A DNA stretch of 64,000 nucleotides, taken from the NCBI RefSeq assembly GCF_000368925.1, contig NZ_KB849755.1:1-64000 (forward strand), in the 5' to 3' direction. The notes below the pieces were generated by a model. That model ran no database searches, was not told where the DNA came from, and saw only the letters and a list, made by a program, of their open reading frames with translations. Origin of the DNA: Acinetobacter bereziniae LMG 1003 = CIP 70.12. GTDB lineage: Bacteria; Pseudomonadota; Gammaproteobacteria; Pseudomonadales; Moraxellaceae. Made by a program: the position numbers and the translations under genes. Within the stretch, counting starts at the first letter, position 1; every line of letters starts with the position of its first letter. Below, one piece after another: positions 27,219-35,674 of the stretch.

Positions 27219-28082
27219 ATGGATAAAACAAATCTCGGTTGGATTAATGGTTTTATTGGCGTTGCAATATTTGCAGGTTCACTACCTGCAACACGAGTCG
27301 CAGTGATGGGATTTAGCCCAGAATTTCTAACCACAGCCCGTGCAGCGATTGCAGGAATAATTGGCTTGCTCTGTCTGTTACTTTTACGTCAAACCAAACC
27401 CAATTTTGCTCAATTTAAATCTTTAATGATTGTTGCTTGCGGGGTAGTGATTGGATTTCCATTATTTACAGCACTGGCATTACAAACCGTATCTTCAGCA
27501 CATGCTATCGTTTTTGTTGGATTACTCCCCCTATCGACCGCAATATTTGCGGTATTACGAGGCAACGAAAAACCTGCATTACAATTCTGGCTATTTGCGC
27601 TGTTAGGAAGTGCCATTGTGATTGGCTTTATGTTTTATGAGAATCGCAATCTAAGCTTCAGTTTAGGTGATCTATATATGCTTGCATCCATTATTGTATG
27701 TGGATTGGGCTATGCTGAAGGTGGAAAACTCTCTAGAGAACTGGGTGGATGGCAAGTCATATGCTGGGCTTTGGTGGTATCTTTACCTTTAATGCTCATT
27801 GGAAGCTTTTATTATTTACCACAAAGTTTTGAGAATATTCATTGGTCAGAAACACTTGGATTAATCTATGTTTCACTATTCAGTATGCTAATTGGCTTTA
27901 TATTTTGGTACAAAGGCTTGGCACTTGGTGGAATTGCATCTGTGGGTCAGATTCAACTGGTACAACCATTTATTGGACTAATACTCTCAGCCTTTTTATT
28001 GGGTGAACATGTAAGCTTGGCAATGGTTTTGGTTTGTTTTGCTGTAGTATTGTGTGTAGCGATGGCAAAAAAATTCGCATAA
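27219..28082 (+). CDS. EamA-family (DMT) transporter, MocR-linked
   Basis: A 287-residue inner-membrane protein with ten hydrophobic segments in two EamA repeats. Signatures are GSLPATRVAVMGFSPEFLTTARA and the C-terminal IASVGQIQLVQPFIGLILSAFLLGE. Its divergent partner is a MocR regulator, which suggests export of an amino acid or amine sensed through PLP. It differs clearly from the EamA protein at 8013-8963. A terminator with a 14-bp stem follows. Confidence 0.85.
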   Translation: MDKTNLGWINGFIGVAIFAGSLPATRVAVMGFSPEFLTTARAAIAGIIGLLCLLLLRQTKPNFAQFKSLMIVACGVVIGFPLFTALALQTVSSAHAIVFVGLLPLSTAIFAVLRGNEKPALQFWLFALLGSAIVIGFMFYENRNLSFSLGDLYMLASIIVCGLGYAEGGKLSRELGGWQVICWALVVSLPLMLIGSFYYLPQSFENIHWSETLGLIYVSLFSMLIGFIFWYKGLALGGIASVGQIQLVQPFIGLILSAFLLGEHVSLAMVLVCFAVVLCVAMAKKFA

Positions 28083-28105
28083 CTATTGTACTTTTTTTAT
28101 CAGTG

Positions 28106-28139
28106 TTTAAGTCGATTGATTTTCCTCAATCGACTTAAA
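28106..28139 (+). terminator. Terminator after the EamA gene
   Basis: TTTAAGTCGATTGA (28106-28119) pairs exactly with TCAATCGACTTAAA (28126-28139). Confidence 0.75.
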
Positions 28140-28268
28140 ACTTATGTTTATCATGGGTAATTGATAAGCGTTTTGATCAATTCCATTTAAGAATTATATT
28201 GTTTATAAGCCTTGAAGAATAATCCATCTTCTAAATATTGATTTTAAAATTAACTTCGCAATACTTTC

Positions 28269-28859
28269 TTAAAGTAAGCCTATTTCTTTAAATAAGTTTT
28301 TATATGCTTCGGCTTTTTTGTCCAACGCTAAAGGATAAGCTCTTGATGAAGACAGCATTCGGTATAAATTTAATTCTCTTTCTAAGTATCGTGCTTTTGA
28401 AGCTTGTCCGATCTGAGGTTTTTCAGTTCCTTCAGGCATTGATAACATCAAAGTATCTGTTGCTTTATCGCCTGTGGTCATAATACTTTTACATTCAGGA
28501 ATATTTTCCAAAAGTTGAGATAAATCTGTTGGTGTTTCGATCTGTAGGAACTTATCCGAAGCATTGCCTTTTAAACGAATAACTTGATAAGCCGTATCAA
28601 AAATTGCAATGCCTTTTTCCATTAAAAAACTGCGGATCACAGCTTCTTTAAAGTTCTTGTTGGGCAAATCTAAAAAGTGATCTTTATTCTCAAAGAAAAT
28701 CAAACCAAAAATCCGCCACATATCATTTTGATAGTTCGGATAGTAAAAATCCATTTTCCAACGTTCTTTTGGCGGTGGAAAGCTACCAAGCATCAATAGC
28801 TTTGCGTTTGAAGGTAGAAAAGGTTTAAGTGGATGGGTTTCTATTGTTAATTCAGACAT
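28269..28859 (-). CDS. Uracil-DNA glycosylase-family protein
   Basis: A 196-residue protein of the uracil-DNA glycosylase superfamily, in the branch often named DNA-deoxyinosine glycosylase. The active-site region LLMLGSFPPPKERWKMDFYYPNYQNDMWRIFG (about residues 20-52) contains the GSFPP core and an aromatic loop. Such enzymes remove deaminated bases from DNA in base-excision repair. The usual downstream catalytic motif is less clear, so the base preferred is uncertain. It is a single gene. Confidence 0.75.
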   Translation of the reverse strand: MSELTIETHPLKPFLPSNAKLLMLGSFPPPKERWKMDFYYPNYQNDMWRIFGLIFFENKDHFLDLPNKNFKEAVIRSFLMEKGIAIFDTAYQVIRLKGNASDKFLQIETPTDLSQLLENIPECKSIMTTGDKATDTLMLSMPEGTEKPQIGQASKARYLERELNLYRMLSSSRAYPLALDKKAEAYKNLFKEIGLL

Positions 28860-28921
28860 TTATAAATAAGAAATAATTTAAGGATTCTGCTCTGATCTTA
28901 ACATTATTACTTGCTCAGCCC

Positions 28922-29425
28922 CTAATTATATACGTCATCACATTGCTTTAAAAACATCTCAAATTTAAACAATTCAGGATCCTGCTTACTCCCCAAAATT
29001 TGAATTTTTTTGAATCCTTCTGCCTGTTTAAAAACTCGACTTGAACCTATGCCATTGTTGCATGCTTCCCATTTAAGCCTAGATTGGATTTCATCAGAGT
29101 AAAACTTAGGGATAAACTGTATTGAATCATCATCAATTTCAATATAAGTAATCAAATTTCGCCCTTCTATTCGAATCTTCTTTAATTCAACATATTTATT
29201 GATCCTATAAGGTAGACCTTGATTGGCTTGTTTTAAAAATACTTGACGCAGATAGTCATCAAAAGCCTGATTATCTACAATTTTATAATCTTGGTTGATA
29301 ATACCCGCATTTAACAATAAAGCTTCAAGAGCCTCTATTGACTCAAATTCCGTTTTTGAACCATCGGCGCCAGCACAAACATTTACACTTAACAGTAGTG
29401 CAATTAGGAGTAAAAACAATCTCAT
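28922..29425 (-). CDS. Exported protein of unknown function
   Basis: A 167-residue protein with a clear signal peptide (residues 1-19, LLLIALLLSVNVCAGA). The mature part is mixed alpha/beta with cysteines in WEACNNGIG and FLKQCDDVY that could form a disulfide in the periplasm. No family is recognised. A second exported unknown lies 100 bp upstream on the same strand, separated by a hairpin. Confidence 0.6.
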   Translation of the reverse strand: MRLFLLLIALLLSVNVCAGADGSKTEFESIEALEALLLNAGIINQDYKIVDNQAFDDYLRQVFLKQANQGLPYRINKYVELKKIRIEGRNLITYIEIDDDSIQFIPKFYSDEIQSRLKWEACNNGIGSSRVFKQAEGFKKIQILGSKQDPELFKFEMFLKQCDDVYN

Positions 29426-29481
29426 ATGTATATATCTTTGTTAAATAAAGCACCTTTATCAATTGTTATACTTATCCAATA

Positions 29482-29501
29482 AAACCACCCGTAGGTGGTT
29501 T
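29482..29501 (-). terminator. Short terminator between two exported-protein genes
   Basis: AAACCACC and GGTGGTTT (29482-29501) with loop CGTA; on the minus strand a TTTTATT run follows. Confidence 0.7.
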
Positions 29502-29524
29502 AAATACAAAATATACAATAAAGC

Positions 29525-30226
29525 TCAATAACCATTCGCTTTTAACTTAACTTTGAAAGGCTCTGATTGAGCTTCTACTGCTTCTTTAAGTTCAGGCGTA
29601 ATTTCAGCACCCATTTCTTCTAACATTAACAATGCAAATTCAGAAGCACTTTCAGCAAAATCTTGATTATTGATCAATGTCTTAGATAATTTTATATTCT
29701 TTGGGAAATCTGGAAAAAATTCATTAAAATCCTTTTTATCTTCAATGCCTAGATAAATAAATCTTCTCCAGTCATTGGTTTTAAGATCACGAACAAAGAT
29801 AACATCTGCTTGGGTCTGCATATTTTTTTTAAACATTTCATCTTGCAATCGCATTGGAACCACACAAACTTCCCCAACGCTAGAGATATAGTTTAACTTT
29901 GGTTTTAGCAATGAAAAATCAATATTTTTATAAGAATCATCTTTAGCTAAATCCTGTTGAATTTTTACATCTTCTCTATATTTAGCATCACTGATCCACT
30001 CACCAGATGAAAAGGTTTGTCCTTGATGATTAGGCTTTAGTTTACGATCATATTCAATCTGATCATAATAATGAATGATGTCATCAAGTGTGCCATTTTT
30101 TAAGATTTCAATTTCTTTATCACCTTGCTGCTTAAAAATTTCATAGCTTTTTTCGCATTGTAAATTTTCTGCAAAAGTAAGACTTGATGCTAAAGTTGTT
30201 ATAGCAATCATCATTAATTTTTTCAT
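29525..30226 (-). CDS. Exported protein of unknown function
   Basis: A 233-residue protein whose signal peptide (KKLMMIAITTLASSLTFA) begins at the ATG at 30226, preceded by AGAGGGAA. The frame is open 13 codons further up, but those residues would bury the signal. The mature protein is acidic and mostly helical, with cysteines at the start (LQCEKSYE) and in GEVCVVPM. I do not recognise it. The gene lies opposite the small lipoprotein gene at 30558, across a gap that holds a damage-type operator. Confidence 0.6.
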   Translation of the reverse strand: MKKLMMIAITTLASSLTFAENLQCEKSYEIFKQQGDKEIEILKNGTLDDIIHYYDQIEYDRKLKPNHQGQTFSSGEWISDAKYREDVKIQQDLAKDDSYKNIDFSLLKPKLNYISSVGEVCVVPMRLQDEMFKKNMQTQADVIFVRDLKTNDWRRFIYLGIEDKKDFNEFFPDFPKNIKLSKTLINNQDFAESASEFALLMLEEMGAEITPELKEAVEAQSEPFKVKLKANGY

Positions 30227-30403
30227 GAAATATTCCCTCTGTCTTTTGGGGAATACGATACGCATAATTAACTCAAAAATAAACTTTTGCTTAGAGATTT
30301 CTTCATCAATGTTGCTTTTGGGTAAAATTCAACCTCATATAAATCAAATCAATTTAACCCGCCACACTTTCATAAGATGAAATTTCTAATAAAATATGTA
30401 AAA

Positions 30404-30435
30404 AACTTGAATTTGTAACATATTCAAGTTATGGT
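30404..30435 (+). promoter_or_regulatory. Palindromic operator/promoter resembling the umuD operator
   Basis: CTTGAATTTGT (30406-30416), one A, then ACATATTCAAG (30418-30428) form a near-perfect palindrome extended by AA/TT to 30404-30430. TTGAAT (30407-30412) and TATGGT (30430-30435) make a -35/-10 pair with exactly 17 bp, so a bound repressor would occlude the promoter. The palindrome differs at only two positions from that upstream of umuD (62525-62547). Confidence 0.7.
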
Positions 30436-30557
30436 AATAAAAATCATTGCACAAATTGGTAAATTATTTAATAGTTAAGTTTTTAAAGAATTGTCGAAAG
30501 ACTATTTAACTGAATATTTATCAATAATTTCTTATTCACATTAAAAATCAATCTATT

Positions 30558-30908
30558 ATGAACAGTAAACTCGTTACCACATTATTGATGATCTTCGTTC
30601 TTTCCGCTTGTAGCAAAGAGCCTGATCAAAATATGTCTAAGCAAACAGATCGCCCTACGGTGACTGCACAATTTGAACAATCAGATGAAATGATTAGTAA
30701 ATATCTTGATCAGTTGGATGATCCAAATACCACATTAGATGATAAAAAAAGAATCGTATGTGTAGATTATCCTAAGGAATACAAAACAAATTACATGCCG
30801 AGTTTACTCAAATTGAATCCAGAAAATTACACACAAGCCAAATTGCTATCCGATTTGGACATCGCTTTGAGTTATTACAAGGAAAAAGAAAATATTCAAT
30901 GCCCTTAA
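30558..30908 (+). CDS. Small lipoprotein, putative damage-regulon member
   Basis: A 116-residue lipoprotein: signal peptide with lipobox VLSAC (cysteine at residue 18), then a helical, acidic mature part (DDPNTTLDDKKRIVCVDYPKEY) with two further cysteines. The family is unknown. The ribosome site is weak. What sets it apart is its promoter: the only other copy of that palindrome in the window controls umuD. It may therefore be expressed on DNA damage. The gene converges with the SGNH hydrolase, with 13 bp between them. Confidence 0.65.
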   Translation: MNSKLVTTLLMIFVLSACSKEPDQNMSKQTDRPTVTAQFEQSDEMISKYLDQLDDPNTTLDDKKRIVCVDYPKEYKTNYMPSLLKLNPENYTQAKLLSDLDIALSYYKEKENIQCP

Positions 30909-30921
30909 TATTTTTGATTTT

Positions 30922-31659
30922 TTAATCAATCATTGATTTAAATTTGCTAAAAATACGCTGTGAAATCTCTTTTGCCCAAAGTTGATAGATGTCTTGACTT
31001 GGATGAAATCCATCACTCGCCTTTTGCAAATTTAAGGCTTTAAAATGGGCTAAATCAAAATGAATCAACTGGTAATTTTTATTATTTTCAATAAATTGGG
31101 CTAATTTTTCATTCATCTTGCTTGAGTATTTTCCAAACAACCACGCCAATGGATTTGGCAAAGCTGGAAATAAATTCATTGGCGGTACACCAGTGACCAA
31201 AATCAATTGTGGTGTAAATTTGGACTCAATGGTGGCATAAAACTGTTTTTGCTGTTGTATCCATTTTTTCGGGGAACGTAGTTTTGTCACATCATTGACG
31301 CCAACAGATGTAATCACAACATCAAATTGTTGGTTTGCTAACTGCTTGGTTCTCTGCAAAACTTGTAAAGTGGTATCCCCTGTTTTTGCTTCAAGTCGAT
31401 AAGTCACTTCGAAATCTGTACAAACTTCCTTTAAAATTGAACCCAATAATGCTTGTTGCTGATTTTCAACACCAACACCTGCTGCGGCAGAATCTCCTAA
31501 AATCAAAATCGATAAAGCTTGACCAGTACCCAAAACGCCACTTCGCAGCCCTTGAGCTTCAGGTAATCTTGGTGTGTTTTTCTTGACTCGATAACCCTGA
31601 ATAAGTAAAGCAGGCACCAGTACAAATGTTGAAAATTTCAAAAACATAACAATACCCAT
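30922..31659 (-). CDS. SGNH/GDSL-family hydrolase
   Basis: A 245-residue protein with an N-terminal membrane anchor (about residues 3-22) and an SGNH esterase domain. Block I is ILILGDSAAAGVGVENQ (catalytic Ser), block III is SVGVNDVTKL (Asn) and block V is SDGFHPSQDIY (Asp/His). These lysophospholipase-like enzymes cleave acyl esters at the membrane. The TTG at 31668 and ATGs at 31659 and 31647 are all possible starts; the choice is uncertain. It ends 13 bp from the lipoprotein gene. Confidence 0.8.
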   Translation of the reverse strand: MGIVMFLKFSTFVLVPALLIQGYRVKKNTPRLPEAQGLRSGVLGTGQALSILILGDSAAAGVGVENQQQALLGSILKEVCTDFEVTYRLEAKTGDTTLQVLQRTKQLANQQFDVVITSVGVNDVTKLRSPKKWIQQQKQFYATIESKFTPQLILVTGVPPMNLFPALPNPLAWLFGKYSSKMNEKLAQFIENNKNYQLIHFDLAHFKALNLQKASDGFHPSQDIYQLWAKEISQRIFSKFKSMID

Positions 31660-31775
31660 AAAATTCAATAGATTGAATATCCATCATCGCCAAAGGCAAT
31701 TTATGCTGTCTTAGTTCTTGCATAGGTTTAAAAGTAAATTAAAGTAGTCCAGTTCAGATGAATACTAGGGCGAAT

Positions 31776-32801
31776 TCAAACATGAGGTGCGACAGTTTGA
31801 AAAGTCTTATGATAATCAACAAGCTGAGCAAATTTCTCTAATGGTGTAAGCCAATCTAACGCTTTTCTAGGACGAGTATTCAGTGACATGGCAACTTGAT
31901 TTAAATAATGCTGATCTGCCTGATTTAAATCAATCCCTTTAGGTAAATATTGCCTAATTAAACCATTCATATTTTCGCATGTGCCTTTTTGCCAGGGTGA
32001 ATGTGGGTCACAGAAATATACATCTATGCCTAAATCTTCTTCAAGTATTTTATGTTCTGCCATCTCGCGTCCACGGTCATAGGTCAACGTTTTACGCAGT
32101 TCTGCAGGTAAATATTTCAGAGCTTCAGTTAAAGCCTTGCGCACTGATTCTGCCTTTGCATCAGGTAATGTTGCCAAGATACAGAGCCGTGTATTTCGTT
32201 CAATAAGTGTTGCTATCGAACTTTTATTGTCTTTACCTTTAATTAAATCAGCTTCCCAATGACCCGGTATTTTTCTTTCTTGAACTTCGGCTGGGCGCTC
32301 ATGAATAGTTTTAATATCCTGTAATATAGAATCTTTTTTAGGTTCACCGTTAGCTTTTCGCTTTTTATTTTCATGACGCAGACAGGATAATAAGTCTTTT
32401 TTCAACTCACCCTTTGGTAATGCGCGTATCGTTGAATAAATCGTTGTATGGCTTACATTCATTGTTTGATCCAAATCAGGAAATGTCTTTAAACGCTTTG
32501 CTATTTGCTGAGGAGACCATAAACAACGGATCGCTTCAACAATAAATTTCCAGAGGATTGAATCGATTTTGAGTTTTCTGTGACCACGTCTACGTCTAGC
32601 GAAGGTGTTATCAGAAGCATATCGAGCTTGATAAACGTCATTGATGCTATTTCTTTTAAGCTCACGATAGATCGTACTAGGATGTCTTTTAATGAGTTCA
32701 GCAAATTTTCTGGCTGAAAAGCCTTCTTTTCTTGACTCAAGCATTAATGCAGTACGATCTTCAAAGTTAAGATGATGGTATGACAATTTTATATACTCCA
32801 T
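31776..32801 (-). CDS. IS30-family transposase
   Basis: A 341-residue DDE transposase. It has an N-terminal helix-turn-helix of the IS30 type (FSARKFAELIKRHPSTIYRELKRN, residues about 28-52), a second DNA-binding region (WSPQQIAKRL) and an integrase core. The core includes HWEADLIKGKDNKS, TYDRGREMAEH and the glutamate in WQKGTCENMNGLIRQYLPKG. Full length for the family, intact frame. The stop codon overlaps the left terminal repeat by one base. Confidence 0.9.
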   Translation of the reverse strand: MEYIKLSYHHLNFEDRTALMLESRKEGFSARKFAELIKRHPSTIYRELKRNSINDVYQARYASDNTFARRRRGHRKLKIDSILWKFIVEAIRCLWSPQQIAKRLKTFPDLDQTMNVSHTTIYSTIRALPKGELKKDLLSCLRHENKKRKANGEPKKDSILQDIKTIHERPAEVQERKIPGHWEADLIKGKDNKSSIATLIERNTRLCILATLPDAKAESVRKALTEALKYLPAELRKTLTYDRGREMAEHKILEEDLGIDVYFCDPHSPWQKGTCENMNGLIRQYLPKGIDLNQADQHYLNQVAMSLNTRPRKALDWLTPLEKFAQLVDYHKTFQTVAPHV

Positions 32802-32847
32802 AAACCCTTTAAATTAATTAGGTGGTTTATGTCGCACTTCAAGTTTT
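31778..32847 (-). mobile_element. IS30-family element, ISAba125-like
   Basis: Inverted ends AAACATGAGGTGCGACA (31778-31794) and the complement of AAACTTGAAGTGCGACA (32831-32847) bound a single transposase gene. Length and protein resemble ISAba125 of Acinetobacter. I see no obvious target duplication, so the outer limits may be off by a few bases or one end has recombined. Confidence 0.75.
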
Positions 32848-32875
32848 ACTCTGCCTAGTTTTCTTTTAACGATAA

Positions 32876-32905
32876 ACTCAAAAGACCCTAATGGGTCTTT
32901 TGAGT
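32876..32905 (-). terminator. Terminator at the end of the SDR-acyl-CoA operon
   Basis: ACTCAAAAGACCC (32876-32888), loop TAAT, GGGTCTTTTGAGT (32893-32905), 36 bp past the SDR stop codon. Confidence 0.85.
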
Positions 32906-32940
32906 AATAAATGCTAATCACAGTTTAAAAGTAAAATGAA

Positions 32941-33684
32941 TCAACCTAATTTATTCACCAATTTTAATGGTAATACTTTCATTGCGAGTCCTATAGGTAA
33001 CCATGGCCATTGTGGGACATACGCTTTAACAGGTTGTTTCTCAATGGCTTTAACCAATAAATGTGAGCCTGTTTCAACATCGACTTCAAAAGGAAGCTTC
33101 TTGGCGCCTTCATTGATTTCAGTGCGGATGTAGCCAGGGAAAATTGTTGACACTTTGATTTGGGTATCAATTAATTCAGCACGAATGCCTTCTGCCAAGG
33201 CAGCCACTCCTGCTTTGCTAGCACCATAAGCAGTCAAGTGTTTAGGCATGCCGCGGAGAGCGCTCATTGAAGAAATCACCACCAAATGCCCGAATTTCTG
33301 TTCACGAAAAATCTCGACTGCTGCCTCACACTGTGCCAAAGCTGAAATAAAATTGGTTTCAACAGTCGCTCGGTTAATTTCAAACTTGCCATTTCCAATA
33401 CGTCGTCCTTCACCAACACCAGCATTGACAATGATTCGGTCTAAGCTTCCAAAGTCTTGTTTAAACTCACGAAAGACTTGGAATACCTGTTCATAATTGG
33501 TCACGTCCAAGACTTTAGTGATGACTTTGACGCCATATTTAGATTCCAATTCCTGCTTTAAACTGTCAAGTCTTTCTAAACGCCGTGCGCAGATTGCTAA
33601 ATTATAGCCTTTTTGTGCAAATTCCCGTGCCATTCCTGCACCGATTCCTGAACTTGCGCCAGTAATTAAAATCGTTTTTGCCAT
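32941..33684 (-). CDS. SDR-family NAD(P)-dependent oxidoreductase
   Basis: A 247-residue short-chain dehydrogenase. Cofactor motif GASSGIGAGMA (residues 7-17), NAG motif in IIVNAGVGEG, catalytic Ser in VISSMSAL and YGASK (Tyr/Lys). The arginines after the glycine motif (CARRLERL) favour NADP. AAGGAATT precedes the ATG. It is the last gene of a four-gene minus-strand set with a histidine phosphatase, an APH-like kinase and an acyl-CoA dehydrogenase. That suggests a hydroxyacyl/oxoacyl step. Confidence 0.85.
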   Translation of the reverse strand: MAKTILITGASSGIGAGMAREFAQKGYNLAICARRLERLDSLKQELESKYGVKVITKVLDVTNYEQVFQVFREFKQDFGSLDRIIVNAGVGEGRRIGNGKFEINRATVETNFISALAQCEAAVEIFREQKFGHLVVISSMSALRGMPKHLTAYGASKAGVAALAEGIRAELIDTQIKVSTIFPGYIRTEINEGAKKLPFEVDVETGSHLLVKAIEKQPVKAYVPQWPWLPIGLAMKVLPLKLVNKLG

Positions 33685-33725
33685 GATAAATTCCTTGAAT
33701 AATTTTTATATTTCTCAGTGTGGTC

Positions 33726-34424
33726 TTAAATCCATGTCAATAACTGTGGATCTTCAACCTTAATAAAATGATGTTCATTTAAACTGAGCAATTGCGGTTC
33801 GTTCCCCACCAAACGTAATGTCGTCAGGCTGGTATTGGCAATTGCCCAATTGAGTGCGAATGTTTTGTTTGGATTCAATTCCAAAAGTTTGCCCGCAACA
33901 ACTGATATTACTCCACCAGAGGTAAAAACAATTGCATAACGAGGTTTGGTTTTGGCTAAATCATCACATAGATTTTGCAATGCACCTTCGACTCGATTCT
34001 TAAAATCTGGCCAGGATTCATCATATTCATGATGATATTCACCACCCGTCCAACGATTGATTGCCCCTTCAAAAATCTTGGCTAAATAAGCACGAGGACT
34101 TTTTTCTTTAGCCACATCTTGTTTAAGCAAATGAGGTTCATTAAAACGTGGGTCATATTGAGCAAAAACCTGTTGATGATTAAACTCATTCCAATTGTGA
34201 TCAGTGACAACGGCAACATCTGGAAAACTTTCAGCTAAAGAAAAATGCGCTGTTTGTTGATGCCTTTGCATCGAGCCTGCAATCACATAAGGCGCTTCTT
34301 TCAAAATTTTATCGAAATATTGACCCAATACCTTTGCCTGTAATTCACCATTTGGAGAGAGCTTATCGTAACTTTCAGCGCCAAATGATGCTTGCCCATG
34401 TCGTACCAAATAGATTGTGGTCAT
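33726..34424 (-). CDS. Histidine phosphatase-family protein
   Basis: A 232-residue phosphatase/mutase-superfamily protein. The catalytic histidine lies in YLVRHGQASFG (residues 4-14). The second histidine is normally found in a C-terminal motif; here SGGVISVVAGKLLE occupies the region, so the usual SHG form is altered to TSGG. Its ATG overlaps the stop of the kinase gene (ATGA), so the two are translationally coupled. A phosphatase beside a kinase and an acyl-CoA dehydrogenase fits handling of a phosphorylated acyl intermediate. Confidence 0.8.
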   Translation of the reverse strand: MTTIYLVRHGQASFGAESYDKLSPNGELQAKVLGQYFDKILKEAPYVIAGSMQRHQQTAHFSLAESFPDVAVVTDHNWNEFNHQQVFAQYDPRFNEPHLLKQDVAKEKSPRAYLAKIFEGAINRWTGGEYHHEYDESWPDFKNRVEGALQNLCDDLAKTKPRYAIVFTSGGVISVVAGKLLELNPNKTFALNWAIANTSLTTLRLVGNEPQLLSLNEHHFIKVEDPQLLTWI

Positions 34425-35542
34425 TTCCCTAAAATTTCCTTAAACTTTTCAATGTATTTCTGTGCAACTTCATTGGCTTCAATTTTCTGCATACCAATCA
34501 ACTTTAAAGCACGAATATGTAAAGCATGGATCACAATCCAAAAATCTTTAAATGCTGGATTATCCGTTTGCTTATGGTAATAACGATAGTAAATTTGCTG
34601 CGCAATGACTGCTAAACGGAAAATACCAAAGACTTCATAGAAAGCCCAATTTTCGGGTTTTAGACCTGTTTTTTCTAAATAATATTCAACCACTTCCTTT
34701 CGGCTAAACATACCTTTAAGGTGCGTGGGTTGTCTGCGAGTAGACTTAAAGATTTGATTGTCTGTATCTTCAACCCAATATGCCAATGCAGAACCTAAGT
34801 CCATTAGAGGATCGCCAATGGTAGCCATTTCCCAATCCAGTACACCAATCACCTGTGTCGGATGCTGAGGGTCAAGAATGACATTATCAAAACGCCAATC
34901 ATTATGAATCACACAACTGGTCGAATCAGCAGGGATATTTTCATTTAACCACTTACGAACAAATTTAAAGCTTGGTACATTGATGGTATGTGCTTTTTCA
35001 TAACGTCCATCCCATCCTTCAACCTGACGACGACAGTAACCATCACCTTTACCCAGCTTTTCCAACTCAGTACCTTTAAAAGGAACTTGATGTAATTCAA
35101 TCAGCTTATCAAGAACATTGATACATAGCTCTCGAACCTGTTGTTCATTAAAATCAAGTTCAGGCGGAAGTTTGGCACGAGGAATGATTCCTTCAATGCG
35201 TTTCATCACATAGAAATCGCATCCAATTACTGATTCATCTTGGCAAAGTGCAACCATTTCAGGCAAGACTGGGTAATAAGCTGCGAGCCATTTCTGTACA
35301 TGATACTCACGTGCCATATCATGTGCAGATTTCGCTTTTGTTCCTTTAGGTGGACGACGCAAAATTAAATCTGCATTGCTATATTTTAAGCGATAGGTCC
35401 AATTCGAAGCACCACCAGAATACTGCGTAACTTCGACTGGACCGATAATTTCAGAGCCATTCTCGATCAACCAATTGCCAACTGCACGAATGTCAAGTTC
35501 TTCACCTTCACGTACTTTTCCACCAACATCAATAACTGACAT
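34421..35542 (-). CDS. APH-family phosphotransferase (acyl-CoA kinase-like)
   Basis: A 373-residue kinase of the aminoglycoside phosphotransferase fold. Nucleotide region YSGGASNWTYRLKYSNADLILRRPPKG, catalytic loop CVIHNDWRFDNVILD and metal loop VLDWEMATIGDPLMDLG are intact. This branch matches the kinase half of ACAD10/ACAD11, which phosphorylates 4-hydroxyacyl-CoA, rather than true drug-resistance enzymes. AGGGAAA precedes the ATG. The neighbouring acyl-CoA dehydrogenase is the other half of that pathway, here encoded separately. Confidence 0.85.
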   Translation of the reverse strand: MSVIDVGGKVREGEELDIRAVGNWLIENGSEIIGPVEVTQYSGGASNWTYRLKYSNADLILRRPPKGTKAKSAHDMAREYHVQKWLAAYYPVLPEMVALCQDESVIGCDFYVMKRIEGIIPRAKLPPELDFNEQQVRELCINVLDKLIELHQVPFKGTELEKLGKGDGYCRRQVEGWDGRYEKAHTINVPSFKFVRKWLNENIPADSTSCVIHNDWRFDNVILDPQHPTQVIGVLDWEMATIGDPLMDLGSALAYWVEDTDNQIFKSTRRQPTHLKGMFSRKEVVEYYLEKTGLKPENWAFYEVFGIFRLAVIAQQIYYRYYHKQTDNPAFKDFWIVIHALHIRALKLIGMQKIEANEVAQKYIEKFKEILGK

Positions 35543-35614
35543 GCTTTTTCCCTGAATTTTTTCTGTTTTAAATCAAAAAAACTTTGAACCGTAAGCTAAG
35601 TTTGATTTTATGTA

Positions 35615-35656
35615 CTGACCGTTTTATGTATAACATCTTTAAGATAAAACAGTCAG
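35615..35656. promoter_or_regulatory. Long inverted repeat between dehydrogenase and kinase genes
   Basis: CTGACCGTTTTAT (35615-35627) and ATAAAACAGTCAG (35644-35656) match at 12 of 13 positions as inverted copies, 16 bp apart. It sits in the only sizeable gap of the cluster, so it may be a second, internal control site or an RNA hairpin. Confidence 0.45.
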
Positions 35657-35674
35657 CATTCAATCATTAAACTG

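Noticed and set aside
34421..35542. Aminoglycoside resistance kinase
   Set aside because: The APH fold is present, but the operon with an ACAD10/11-like dehydrogenase and the sequence branch point to acyl-CoA metabolism.
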